A DNA stretch of 64,000 nt from Verrucomicrobiota bacterium (GTDB taxonomy: Bacteria > Verrucomicrobiota > Verrucomicrobiia > Opitutales > Opitutaceae). Positions 1 through 9,600 of the stretch are shown here, piece after piece; the first letter of the stretch is position 1; each line of letters opens with the position of its first letter. A model generated the notes under the pieces. That model did not search any database. It was not told where the DNA came from and was given only the letters and a program-made list of their open reading frames with translations. The position numbers and the translations under genes were made by a program. The stretch covers positions 75,237-139,236 of the forward strand of contig JAEYUW010000016.1 in assembly GCA_023432225.1 (NCBI GenBank), given 5' to 3'.

Positions 1-1
1 T

Positions 2-418
2 GGCGAAAAGGCGTCTGAGCTGCGTCAGCGCTTGGGTAAACCGGAAGCGCAGCCGCAGAAAAATGTCCTCGTCTGGCTCGTCGAAGAGTCAGCCGGCGCG
101 CTCCTCTACACGGTCACGTTCGACGAAAAGGACCTTTCGATGGCCGAGGGGCTGAAGCCTTTCCGGCAGGCAAAAATGACCGATCAAACGGCCCGCGCTT
201 TCATCGCGGAGCAACTCAGCGCGCTGCCGGCGGAGCATCGAGCGCGCGAAGTGAAATCGGGCGAGGCTTACACTTTTGCCGGCGAGAAACTCACGTGCAG
301 CACGAACGAGCGCATTGTGGTCGATGACGAGCACGGTCTTCTCATCATCTGGAACCTCGCGCCCGCGCCCTCCGTTCTCGCGGTCACGCGCGAGATGGTC
401 GAGCGCACGCGGCGTTAG
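2..418 (+). CDS. hypothetical protein, 5'-truncated by window edge
   Basis: The frame is open from the first bases of the window to a TAG stop, so only the C-terminal 138 residues are visible and the start lies upstream. A TTG at 32 could be a start, but the frame continues before it without a stop. The visible part is hydrophilic, with mixed charged and beta-type stretches, no membrane segment and no motif that I recognise. A GTCGCCGCTG hairpin (452-475) with a short T run follows and may end the transcript. It converges with the DsbD-type gene. Function unknown. Confidence 0.55.
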   Translation, partial: GEKASELRQRLGKPEAQPQKNVLVWLVEESAGALLYTVTFDEKDLSMAEGLKPFRQAKMTDQTARAFIAEQLSALPAEHRAREVKSGEAYTFAGEKLTCSTNERIVVDDEHGLLIIWNLAPAPSVLAVTREMVERTRR

Positions 419-451
419 GTTGCGTCGCGCTGTGAAGCGCTCGTGGCGCTC

Positions 452-475
452 GTCGCCGCTGGGGACAGCGGCGAC
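452..475. repeat. GTCGCCGCTG inverted repeat, copy 1
   Basis: Ten-base arms GTCGCCGCTG and CAGCGGCGAC around a 4-base loop, followed by CACC and a TTTT. Nearly the same block, including the CACC tail, occurs at 52855-52877, so it is a dispersed repeat. Lying between convergent genes it could also stop transcription of the upstream gene. Confidence 0.7.
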
Positions 476-519
476 CACCTGTTTTAGCGCGGTCGGGCTG
501 AGTTTGAGGGAGCCGGCGT

Positions 520-2724
520 TCAGCCCTTCGCCGCTTCGTTGAGCGCTTCGAGCACCTTGCCGGGCGTGAGGAGTTCGGGCAGCACGACGGGCGCGTTTTT
601 ATTCGGAGCGTAGATCAGGTTGAACGGCACGGCGGAGCGATTCCAGCGCGCGAGTTCCGCGGTGATCAGCGGGTCGCGGTTCGTCCAGTCGGCACGAAGC
701 AGCACGACGTTCTTCTTCGCAAACTCGGCGAGCACTTCGTCGCTGTGGAAAACGGTGGCCTTGTTCGTCTGGCACGTCGCGCACCAGCGCGCCGTGAAAT
801 CGACGTAGACGAACTTGCCCGCCTTCTGCGCGGCGGCGATCGCGTCGGGGCTCCATTTTTCCCAAGTGACTTGATAACCGGCCTGCGTCCCCGCGACCGG
901 CGCGGCCACCGCTTCCTTCGGCCAGCCAACATAGAGACCCGCGACGAACAGCAGCGCCGCGGCGACCTTGCCGCTGAACTGGCGCGCCGGTTTGCCGTAA
1001 GTCTGGCCAAAGCGCCCATAGGCCCACGCGGCCATGGCGATGAGCACGAAGCCAAAGACGATATTCAGCAGCGCGTTGTCGTCGCCCGCGGTTTGCCCCG
1101 CGAGCACCCAGAGTAACCAGCCAACGGTCGCGTAGAGCGGGAAGGCCATGAGCTGCTTGAGCGTCTCCATCCACGCGCCCGGTCGCGGCAGCACTTTGAT
1201 CGCCTGCGGGAACATCGAGAGCAGCAGATATGGCAGCGCGAGACCGACCGCGATCGCGGTGAACACGGCCAACGACTCGATCGCCGACAGCGTCAGCGCC
1301 GCGCCGAGTGCCGGCGCGAGGAACGGCGCGCTGCAGGGCGTCGCGACGAGCGTCGCGAGCGCGCCGGTGAAGAACGAGCCGGCGAGCCCTTCCTTGGATT
1401 GCAAGTTGGCTCCCGCGCCGGTGGCGGAAAGACCGACCTCGAAGAGGCCGCTCATGTTGAGCGCGAAGATCAGGAGGAACGTCGCCATGCCGAACACGAA
1501 CGCCGGCGATTGCAGCTGGAAGCCCCAGCCGAGTTGCGCGCCGCCGGAGCGGAGCGCGAGCAACGCGCCGGCAAGCGCCCAGAACGACACGAGCACGCCG
1601 GCCGCGAACACGAGGCCGTGTTGCACGACCTTGCCCTTGTCGCTGCCCGACTGGTTGACGAAGCCCATGATCTTGATGCCGAGCACGGGAAACACGCAGG
1701 GCATCAGGTTGAGAATGAGTCCGCCGACGAACGCGAGAAACAGCGTGCCGAGGAGCGAGCCACTGGCCGCAGGAGCCGCATTGCCGCTGGAGGGCGGCGC
1801 TCCGTCGCCGCCGCCTTTCGTCGCGGCCGCGGAGTCGTTTTTCGCCGCCGCCTTGATCGGCTCTTTCACGACGAACGGCTCATCAATGAGCGCGCCGCGC
1901 GAAGGGAATGTGCCGCCGAAACCGTTCGCGGCGGTGAGCACGCCTTTCAGGCCCGCTGCGTCCGCCGCGGCGTCGGCTGCTGCCGTCATCTCGAGGATGA
2001 AGGTCTTGCCGTCCTTGCGCACGGTCTGCGGCACCGAATAGTCGACCACGCCCGCTTCGTCGAAGTAGTGCAGCTCGGAAAATTCATGCGTGTTACCGTC
2101 GGCGAACGGCGTGACGCGCAGCGTGATCTTGGCGCCTTGGCGTTGCGCGCTGAACGCCCAGTCCGCGGCCTTCGCGGGCAGAGCGGCGAGCGCGTTGTTG
2201 AAGAGCCGCGCGATCGACATGTCCGGCTCGGGCTTCTCGACTTTGACTGCACGCGTGAGCTCCAGCTGCGCGTCGCCGGGCATGCACGAATCCTTGCACA
2301 TGAGCCACTCGGCGGCGGCTTTCAGCGTGACGTTCGTGCCGGGCGCGAGGTTTGCGGGCGGCGTAATTTGCGTGAACAGAAAAACGGTTCCCTCGTAGCC
2401 GTTGCCCGTAATCTTGCCGGAGGTGTCCTTCACCGTGTGCGGCGCCGGCCAGACGATCGGGCCAGCCGTGAAGCCTTCGGGCAGCGTCCACGTGATCGAG
2501 GTCGGGTAACCCGTGCCGGCGTTGATCCAATAGCTGTGCCAGTGCTCGTCGTGCGTGAGCTTCAGTGCGACCCAGAACGGCTCGCCGGGCTGAATCGATG
2601 CTTGTCCGGCGACGAGGTCGGCCACGACGGAGCCATTGCGCACAGGCTTCGCCTCGGCGGAAACAAAGGCGGCACAGGCCAGGAAAATGCCGAGGGCGGC
2701 GTGGAGGAATCGACGGAGAGTCAT
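520..2724 (-). CDS. dsbD: DsbD-family protein-disulfide reductase
   Basis: Moves reducing power from cytosolic thioredoxin across the inner membrane to periplasmic thiol proteins. From the ATG at 2724 the protein has 734 residues. Order: signal peptide (about 1-26), periplasmic DsbD-alpha/ScsB-like domain with the pair C143/C147 (WLMCKDSCMPG), a linker, a polytopic core with Cys in MPCVFP (C343) and TPCSAPF (C464), and a C-terminal thioredoxin domain with WCATC (C648/C651). A TTG at 2751 would add nine residues before the signal peptide, so the ATG is preferred. The linker is partly encoded by a GC palindrome (1787-1812) also found between genes. Likely partner: the many thioredoxin-like and heme/copper proteins in this window need reduced thiols. 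Confidence 0.92.
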   Translation of the reverse strand: MTLRRFLHAALGIFLACAAFVSAEAKPVRNGSVVADLVAGQASIQPGEPFWVALKLTHDEHWHSYWINAGTGYPTSITWTLPEGFTAGPIVWPAPHTVKDTSGKITGNGYEGTVFLFTQITPPANLAPGTNVTLKAAAEWLMCKDSCMPGDAQLELTRAVKVEKPEPDMSIARLFNNALAALPAKAADWAFSAQRQGAKITLRVTPFADGNTHEFSELHYFDEAGVVDYSVPQTVRKDGKTFILEMTAAADAAADAAGLKGVLTAANGFGGTFPSRGALIDEPFVVKEPIKAAAKNDSAAATKGGGDGAPPSSGNAAPAASGSLLGTLFLAFVGGLILNLMPCVFPVLGIKIMGFVNQSGSDKGKVVQHGLVFAAGVLVSFWALAGALLALRSGGAQLGWGFQLQSPAFVFGMATFLLIFALNMSGLFEVGLSATGAGANLQSKEGLAGSFFTGALATLVATPCSAPFLAPALGAALTLSAIESLAVFTAIAVGLALPYLLLSMFPQAIKVLPRPGAWMETLKQLMAFPLYATVGWLLWVLAGQTAGDDNALLNIVFGFVLIAMAAWAYGRFGQTYGKPARQFSGKVAAALLFVAGLYVGWPKEAVAAPVAGTQAGYQVTWEKWSPDAIAAAQKAGKFVYVDFTARWCATCQTNKATVFHSDEVLAEFAKKNVVLLRADWTNRDPLITAELARWNRSAVPFNLIYAPNKNAPVVLPELLTPGKVLEALNEAAKG
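1787..1812. repeat. GGAGGGCGGCGCTC-type palindrome inside dsbD
   Basis: CTGGAGGGCGGCGCTC followed by CGTCGCCGCC, almost identical to the intergenic block at 48695. Here it is read in frame and supplies the Gly/Pro/Ser-rich linker between the periplasmic and membrane domains of the DsbD protein (about residues 305-313). Confidence 0.6.
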
Positions 2725-2794
2725 CACGGGTGAGAGTAGGCGAGCAGGCAATTATTTCAAATGGCGGCGCAATGCGCGGATCGCGCCCTCTTCC

Positions 2795-3754
2795 TTAGAC
2801 GGACGGGCCGGGGCTTTCCGCGAAGAGTTTCGTGGAATAATAGCGCTCGGCCCGATCGCAGAGAATGGTGACGACCTGAGCGCTGGCGCCGATCTTTTGC
2901 GCCGTGCGGATCGCCGCGACGACGTTCGCGCCCGACGAGGTTCCCACCAGGAAACCGAAGTCGCGGGCGAGTCGGCGGGTCATGGCCAACGCGTCGGCGC
3001 TGGAAACCTTTTCCGGCCAGTCCACGTGCACGCCCTGGAGCAGTGGCGGCAGATACCCGCCGGCCACGCCTTCGATATTATGGCAACACGGCGACTCGCC
3101 CGAGAGCATCGCGGCTTCGGCCGGCTCCATCGCGACGACCTTGATTTGCGGGTGCGCGGTGCGGAGGGCGCGGCTGCAGCCGTTGAGCGTGCCGCCGGTG
3201 CCGTAGCCGCTCACGAATGCGTCGATGCGGCCCGGCAGCTGCGCGAGGATTTCGCGGCCGGTGTGGTCGATGTGATCCTGCGCATTGAGCGGATTGGCGA
3301 ATTGCCGCGGCAAAAAAATACGCGGGTCGCGCGCGGCCATTTCCTCGGCGATCTCGATGCCGGTGATGTAGCCGCGATCGGCTTTGAACAGCTGCAGCTC
3401 CGCGCCGAAGTGCCGCATCAGGTGCCGGCGCTCGATGCTGGCGCTCTCGGACATGAGGATCTTTACGCGATACCCGAGCGCGGTGCCGACCATCGCGAGC
3501 GCGATGCCGGTGTTGCCGCTCGTGCACTCGAGGATGATCGAGTCCGGCTTGAGCAAGCCGCGCTCGCGCGCGTCGAGCAGGATGCAGGCGGCGAGGCGGT
3601 CTTTGATCGAACCGCTCGGGTTCAGAAATTCCGCCTTGGCGTGAATCGTCACGCCGGCTTCCGGAAAATGAAGCGGCACGAGCGGCGTGCGACCGATCAG
3701 GCCGAGCAACGGCGGCAGCGCCGAAGTCGGAGCGGAGAGAGCAGGGGAGTTCAT
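2795..3754 (-). CDS. cysK: cysteine synthase family PLP enzyme
   Basis: PLP-dependent beta-replacement enzyme that makes cysteine from O-acetylserine and sulfide. The 319-residue protein (ATG at 3754) has the cofactor lysine in NPSGSIKDR (Lys51), the substrate loop TSGNTG and the phosphate-binding GTGGTLNG. Length fits CysK/CysM, and there is no CBS-domain extension. A TTG at 3769 would add five residues. It lies 70 bases upstream of dsbD on the same strand, so both may share a transcript. CysK and CysM cannot be separated with certainty by eye; a cystathionine beta-synthase-like activity is possible. Confidence 0.88.
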   Translation of the reverse strand: MNSPALSAPTSALPPLLGLIGRTPLVPLHFPEAGVTIHAKAEFLNPSGSIKDRLAACILLDARERGLLKPDSIILECTSGNTGIALAMVGTALGYRVKILMSESASIERRHLMRHFGAELQLFKADRGYITGIEIAEEMAARDPRIFLPRQFANPLNAQDHIDHTGREILAQLPGRIDAFVSGYGTGGTLNGCSRALRTAHPQIKVVAMEPAEAAMLSGESPCCHNIEGVAGGYLPPLLQGVHVDWPEKVSSADALAMTRRLARDFGFLVGTSSGANVVAAIRTAQKIGASAQVVTILCDRAERYYSTKLFAESPGPSV

Positions 3755-3823
3755 CGCGCGAGGGGCCAACCTACCAGATCGGCCGTCGCGAAACCATAGG
3801 CCGTTCGGGTCAAGCCCGTCGAG

Positions 3824-4531
3824 CTACGCGGTGCGCTCGGGCGCGGTCATCAGCGAGAACAGGATCACCCAGAAGCAGTTCACGAGCGAACAAAGGGGCA
3901 ACTGTAACGCCAGCGGCAGCGCATAGACGCAGCTCACGGCCGGCACCCACACCGCCCAGACGGCGACCATGACCGGCAGCACGCGCCGATAATACCAGCG
4001 CGGCGATCGCAGGTCGGCCAGCGGCTCCGCCCAACTCCAGCCCGCGTCCTTCCACGCATAAACGAGGACGGCGATGGGAGCGGCGAAGAGCGGGTTGTAG
4101 ATGAATTGGTCGACGGCGACTTTGGGCAGGATGCTCGCGAGTTCAGGACCATCGCCGAACATCACGGCCTGCAGCCGGTAGAATAGATCCACCTCGAGTC
4201 CCTTGCAGGCCCAGAAAAGCACGAAAAACACTCCGTGCCGCGCCGGGTGCGAGGCCCGAGTCGCCGGGTGAAAATGCAGGTAGAGAAACGGAATGAGACC
4301 CGCGCACAGCGCTTGCGCGACCGCTCCGTAAGCCAGACCCCAGCGCATGCGGAAAGCCGCAATGCCATCGAGCCACGCATGAAATGCCGGAGAATGGTAG
4401 TAGCTCGTGACCACCATTGCGGCGGCCGCCACCAGCACGAATCCGGGCAACGTGAGCCGCCGCGCGCACGCCAGGCCGGTGCGCCACGGAGGTTCGGGCG
4501 GGAGGAGGGCGGCGGCAGCTTGAGCGGACAT
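3824..4531 (-). CDS. Mpv17/PMP22-like integral membrane protein
   Basis: A 235-residue polytopic protein (ATG 4531; a TTG at 4597 would add 22 residues of low-complexity N-terminus). Several hydrophobic helices are visible. The C-terminal part has the layout of the eukaryotic Mpv17/PMP22 family: KVAVDQFIYNP, then a linker, then a W-rich helix (VMVAVWAVWVPAV) and a final helix ending NCFWVILFSLM, matching family elements VDQ..xxP, W..W.P and WN..LS. Those eukaryotic proteins sit in mitochondrial or peroxisomal membranes and are linked to small-solute passage. The bacterial role is unknown. The assignment is by motif order only. Confidence 0.6.
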   Translation of the reverse strand: MSAQAAAALLPPEPPWRTGLACARRLTLPGFVLVAAAAMVVTSYYHSPAFHAWLDGIAAFRMRWGLAYGAVAQALCAGLIPFLYLHFHPATRASHPARHGVFFVLFWACKGLEVDLFYRLQAVMFGDGPELASILPKVAVDQFIYNPLFAAPIAVLVYAWKDAGWSWAEPLADLRSPRWYYRRVLPVMVAVWAVWVPAVSCVYALPLALQLPLCSLVNCFWVILFSLMTAPERTA

Positions 4532-4600
4532 GCGGATGGCCAGCAGAAGCCAGCCGCCGCCGCCCGGCGAGCGCGAAGCGCTGCGACTTTCGGTCAAGCA

Positions 4601-4741
4601 TTAGCCCGCCTATTTCACAGCTCGAGCGGCGCGAGGACCGCAGCGTCGTGGCGGAACGCGTAAGCGTTTCGTGGTTCGCACGAGCGAAAAACTGACGTTT
4701 TCCGCTACTCCGCAGACGAGGCGGTGAAAGAGGCGGGTTAG
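4601..4741. repeat. imperfect long inverted repeat with REP hairpin nearby
   Basis: TAGCCCGCCTATTTCAC (4602-4618) pairs with GTGAAAGAGGCGGGTTA (4724-4740), two mismatches in 17, enclosing about 105 bases. A GGCGGAG/CTCCGCC hairpin followed by CTAC lies at 4794-4811. This 370-base gap between the Mpv17-like gene and the divergent sigma-factor gene shows no convincing gene. It may be a remnant of a mobile element or a structured leader. Confidence 0.45.
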
Positions 4742-4899
4742 CTCATTAGCGCCGCAATCGACTCGTGTGAGGTGCGGCCGGAAACGCGCGCGCGGCGGAG
4801 CTCCGCCCTACCTGGGAGATTGCCCGTCAGTCGATGGGGTGGGTTTCAATAGACGAACGCCGGGCCGGTTTCCGTTAGGCGAGTCTGGGAAAATTTTCG

Positions 4900-5493
4900 G
4901 TGCCACGTTCGAGGCTCGACTCGCGCGCCGCATCCGCCTGCCTTGGCGTCGGTCCCTCTCCGTCCTTGCCCGAAAACAACGACGAGCTTTCGCGTTGGTT
5001 TGCCGCTGAAGTCCAGCCGCACGAGGCGGCGCTTCGCGCGTGGCTGCGCAGTCAATTTCCCCAATTTCCGGACGTGGACGATCTCGTGCAGGAAACCTAC
5101 ACCCGCGTGCTCCGCGCGCGCGAACGCGGCGAAGTGCGCACGCCGCGCGCCCTGCTGTTCACGACCGCGCGACACCTCGCGATCGACTGGGCGCGCCGTA
5201 ACCGTCTCGTTACCTTCGAGCCGATAACGGAAGCCGAGGCCTCGCCCGTCTACGATGAGGCGAGAGGTGTCGCCGAAAGCGCCGCTCACCGCCAGGAACT
5301 CGAAATTTTGACTCACGCCATCCAGTCGCTGCCCGATCGCTGCCGCCAGGTGCTCACCTTGCGCAAGATCTACGGCTTGTCGCAAAAGGAGATCGCCGCG
5401 CAGCTCGGCATTTCCGAACACACCGTCGAGGTGCAGGTGGCCAACGGCATGCGCCGCTGCACGGAATTTCTCGCGCGCCACGGCCTGCCCTGA
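4900..5493 (+). CDS. ECF-family RNA polymerase sigma factor (FecI-like)
   Basis: Directs RNA polymerase to a small set of promoters, most likely those of the downstream TonB receptor. The 197-residue protein has region 2 (DVDDLVQETYTRVL, about residues 58-71, then TTARHLAIDWARR) and region 4 with helix-turn-helix (YGLSQKEIAAQLGISEHTVE, about 163-182). The start is a GTG at 4900; an internal start is possible because the first 25 residues are not conserved-looking. The next gene, a FecR protein, starts 4 bases after the stop, which is the classical FecI-FecR arrangement. Confidence 0.9.
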   Translation: MPRSRLDSRAASACLGVGPSPSLPENNDELSRWFAAEVQPHEAALRAWLRSQFPQFPDVDDLVQETYTRVLRARERGEVRTPRALLFTTARHLAIDWARRNRLVTFEPITEAEASPVYDEARGVAESAAHRQELEILTHAIQSLPDRCRQVLTLRKIYGLSQKEIAAQLGISEHTVEVQVANGMRRCTEFLARHGLP

Positions 5494-5497
5494 CCCC

Positions 5498-6535
5498 ATG
5501 CGCTCTCCCCCGGATTCCACCTCTGCCTCCCCGCTGCCCGACGAGATCGTCGAGGCCGCCTCGGCGTGGCTTGCGCGTCGCGATCGCGGTTTCTCGCCGA
5601 CGGAGCAGGACGCGTATCTCCAATGGCTGCGCGAGGATGAGCGCCACGGCCTCGCGGTGTCGCGCCTCGCGAAAGCGTGGGGCGCGCTCGATTCGCTCGC
5701 CGAATGGCGGCCGGAGCACAGCCAGAAGCCGAACCCCGATTTGCTCGCCGTGCCGCATCGTCGGTTCTGGCGTCGGGCGGCGGGCGTGCTCGCGCTGGCG
5801 GCGGCGCTGGCGGTCGTGTGGGTTGTTTTCAAACCGTTCGGCTCTTCTCCCGCCACCGTGCAAGTCGCCCGGCAGTCGGAGCTGCGCACGCTCGCCGACG
5901 GCTCGGTCGTCGAACTGAACAAAGACGCGGAAATTGCCGTCGATTACTCCGCGGCCGAACGTCACATCCGGCTGATCCGAGGCGAAGCGTATTTCACGGT
6001 CGCGAAAAATCCGGAGCGCCCCTTCGTGGTCACTGCTGGCGGCGTGCGCGTGCGGGCATTGGGCACCGTTTTCAACGTCCGGCTCCAGGGCGATGATGTC
6101 GACGTGCTCGTCACCGAGGGCAAGGTCCGCATCGATCCGCCGAAGCCGGAGGAGCCGGGCCTGCGCGGAGCGCTCAACGCCGCGATGGTCGGGGCAGGCG
6201 AGCGCACCTCGGTCAATGCGGCGGTGCCCACGCCGCTCGCGCCAGAGGTCTTCGAAGCAACGACGGACGAGATCGAGCAGACGCTTTCGTGGCAGGGCAT
6301 GCGCCTCACGTTCAAGTCGACCCCGCTCGACGAGGCCGTGGCGGAATTCAACCGCTACAACCGCGAGACGCGCATCGTCATCGCCGACCGGCGCATCGCG
6401 AAGCTTCCGCTCGGCGGCGGCAACTTCCGCGCCGACAACGCCGATGCCTTCGTGCGCATGCTCGAGTTGACCTCCGGCGTGCACGCGGAGTTGGAGGATG
6501 GACGCTACATTCTGCGCGCCACCGCGCTACGCTGA
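5498..6535 (+). CDS. FecR-type anti-sigma/sensor protein
   Basis: Membrane protein that holds or activates the ECF sigma factor in response to an outer-membrane receptor. The 345-residue protein shows an N-terminal cytoplasmic FecR_N/DUF4880-like segment (EAASAWLARRDRGFS, TEQDAYLQWL), one membrane helix near 90-108, the periplasmic FecR domain (TLADGSVVELN, LIRGEAYFTVAK, RALGTVFNVR) and a C-terminal STN-like tail (LDEAVAEFNRYN). The STN-like tail may contact the matching STN domain of the receptor. ATG start 4 bases after the sigma gene. Confidence 0.9.
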   Translation: MRSPPDSTSASPLPDEIVEAASAWLARRDRGFSPTEQDAYLQWLREDERHGLAVSRLAKAWGALDSLAEWRPEHSQKPNPDLLAVPHRRFWRRAAGVLALAAALAVVWVVFKPFGSSPATVQVARQSELRTLADGSVVELNKDAEIAVDYSAAERHIRLIRGEAYFTVAKNPERPFVVTAGGVRVRALGTVFNVRLQGDDVDVLVTEGKVRIDPPKPEEPGLRGALNAAMVGAGERTSVNAAVPTPLAPEVFEATTDEIEQTLSWQGMRLTFKSTPLDEAVAEFNRYNRETRIVIADRRIAKLPLGGGNFRADNADAFVRMLELTSGVHAELEDGRYILRATALR

Positions 6536-6655
6536 GTCATAATTCGTCTGCTCGCGCGCGAAAACCTTGCGCGCTGCTAATGGAAACGCGGACGCGGGTC
6601 GTCGTCCCTTATGATCGGGTGCCCCTTGTCCACTTCCCGGTCACCTCACACACCT

Positions 6656-9600
6656 ATGAACACACCGAGCTCGTTCCCCTGGCTGCGCCGGCTTCGCGGC
6701 GTGGCCTTCGTAACTTCACTTGCGCTGACGGCGCTGAGCGCCTCCGCGACCGAGGCAGCAAAAAAAGCCTATTCGATTCCCGCCAGCGCCGCGACCGATG
6801 CGCTTGCCGCCTTCACTGAGCAATCCGGCGAGCCGATCGTTTATCCGGCCGACGTCGTTCGCGGCGTCCGCACCAACGCCGTGCATGGTGACCTCACCGC
6901 CCGTGCAGCGCTCGAGCAACTGATCGCCGGCACTGATCTGGTCGTCGTGCAAGACCCCGGCACCGGCGCACTCGGTCTGCGTCGGTCCAGTGACAAGCCC
7001 GCAGTCACGATCGCGGCGAAAGACCTGGAGCCCGCCGTGAAACTTCAGGAATACCGCGTGCTCGGCTCGCGCATCCGCCAAACGGAAACGGAAGGCCCGT
7101 CACCGGTCAGCACGTATGATGCGGATTACATCAAGTCCACCGGTTCGTTCACCTTGGCGGATTTCCTCAATCAGATTCCTCAAACTTATGCCGGTATCGC
7201 TTCCGGTCGCGGCAGCACGCCGAACGAACTGAATCCCGAGTTTGGCCAGCGCTCGGAGTCGACGACTCCTTCCTTCAATTTCGCGCTTGGTTCCTCCGCG
7301 GCGCCTCCGGGACAAACCGGCGTATCCGGCGTGAGCCTGCGCGGTCTCGGTTCCGGCTCCACGCTCGTCCTGGTTGATGGACGTCGCGCGGCGCAAAACG
7401 GCCTGGGCAACCGCTCGACCGACACGCGCCAGGGCTTCGTGGACCTCAACACGATCCCACTTGGCATGATCGAGCGGGTTGAAGTGCTCACGGACGGCGC
7501 CTCTGCTATCTACGGCGCCGATGCCGTCGCGGGTGTCATCAATATCGTGCTGAAGAAGAATTATGCCGGCACCGAAATCAACGGCAGCTTCAAGACGGCC
7601 GAGCACGGCGGCGGACGCGAGCGCAGCCTGAGCGTCCTGCACGGCTTCGCTTACGGCAAGTTGAGCGGCACGGTTTCCGTGGAATACTACGACCGCCAGA
7701 ATCTCAAGGCATCCGAACGGGTGTTTTCGAAGAACCAGGATCACACCGGAATCCCCACGAGCGTTCTGAATGGCTCGGTCATCTACGGCACCGACTATCG
7801 GTTGAATTGGGGCTACCCCGGCGTCTTGCAGGCGGTGGGTGGCACGGTGTCCGGCACCTTCAACGCCCTGCCGGGTGTGCGCGTGGTGCTCGTGCCCGAA
7901 GGGCTCACGAGCACGGCGTCCGTTTCCCAGTTCACTCCGACTTTCGCGATCATCCCGCCTGCGTCGGTCGTGAATGGAGCCGGTCAGCGCCGCTTCAACA
8001 CGGCCGCCTATCTCGATCTCATCCCGGAGTCCGAGCGCACCGGTGTGAGCGCCAACCTCAACTACAAGTTCACTCCCCGGCTCGAAGCTTACGCCAACCT
8101 CCGCACGAGTGAGGTGAAGAGCTTCACCAACGCCCAAGTCTCCGGCCACACCATCACCGGCGGCTTCGGCACGGCTGCGGTCCTCCTCGCGGCCAACAAT
8201 CCGTTCAATCAGAACGTTCAGGTCGGAATGATTCTTCCTGAATGGGGCTCGGCCAATCAACGTGTCCGCACTCTCTCGGACGCCGTGACCGCTGGCTTGC
8301 GCGGCACCGCGTTCGAGACTTGGCAGTGGGATCTCGGCACCATGTGGCAACACATGAAGAACCGCCAGACGACGCGGGAATTCAACGGCGCAGGCTTCGC
8401 CAACTTGCTGAACCACCCCGACCCGACCCAGCGCTTCAACCCGTTCATTGATTACCGCGCGCCGGGGGCGCCATCGCAGGCTGCCCTGCTTGAAACGCTT
8501 TCGAATTACCCCTTCCTCGGATCCGAGACGACCGTCACTGGCGCCGATTTTTCGGCCGACGGCAACGTTGCCGATATCTGGGGCGGCCCGATCAAGATGG
8601 CCTTCGGAGGCTCTGTCACGCGTAGCGAACTCGAGAGCGTCGCGGTCAATTATTCGATGACCGCCACGCCGGTGGCGACCCGCAACGTCGTCGAGGCTTC
8701 GCAGCGCACCACCGCCGCCTTCGCCGAAGCATCTTTGCCGATCGTTGGTAAGGCCAATGCGCGCACGCTGGTTCGCCGCCTCGATGTGCAGATCGCCGCT
8801 CGTTACGAAGAGGTCGGCGCGTTCAGCAGAACCGTGCCGAAATTCGGCGTCTCCTGGGCACCGATCAGCAGCGTGCTGCTGCGCGGCAGCTGGAGCGAGG
8901 GCTTCCGCGCCCCGAGCACCAGCGAATACACCACCGCCAACAGCTCGACGACCGCGACGCTGAGCGACCCGCGTCGCACGCCTGCTTCCACCACCGGTGT
9001 CGTCGTCACCAACGGCTCGAACCCGAATGCGCCCGCCGAGCGCTCAGAGAACACCTTCGCTGGTCTCGTCATCGAGCCGCCGTCGCTCAAGGGATTGAGT
9101 CTCCAGGTCAATTATTACGAGACGACCCAGACCGACCTGCTCCAGCTGCTCACCCCACAGACCATCGTTAACAATGAGGCGTTGTTCGCCGACCGCATCA
9201 CGCGTGCGGCGCCGGATGCCGCGGACACCGCGGCGGGCCAGCCTGGTCGGATCACCGCCGTCGACCGCACGTTCATTAACTTCGGTGAAGCCGTGAACCG
9301 CAGCGTGGACTTTGTCGTCGATTATCAGCTGCCGTGGGAACAGTGGGGCCACTGGCGGATGAATATTGCGGCCAGCCGCACGCTCGAAGCCAGTCGCGCC
9401 TTAGCTCCCGGCCAGCCGCCGGTGGTTCTTGATGACGACACTTCCTCCCCGCCGAAGTGGAAATACAATGCCTCCCTCTTCTGGCGGAAGGGCCGCTGGA
9501 ACGCGTCGGCCTACTTCTGGTATCTCGATGGCTTTGGTTCGAACAACGCCGGCAATCCCCTCGTCGGAAACTCCGGGGGCGAAGTCTTTTTCCCGACGCC

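Noticed and set aside
1399..2733. Long plus-strand open frame opposite dsbD (and many similar ones elsewhere)
   Set aside because: High-GC third-position bias opens mirror frames; their products are Arg/Glu/His-rich with no motif, while the opposite strand has clear domains.
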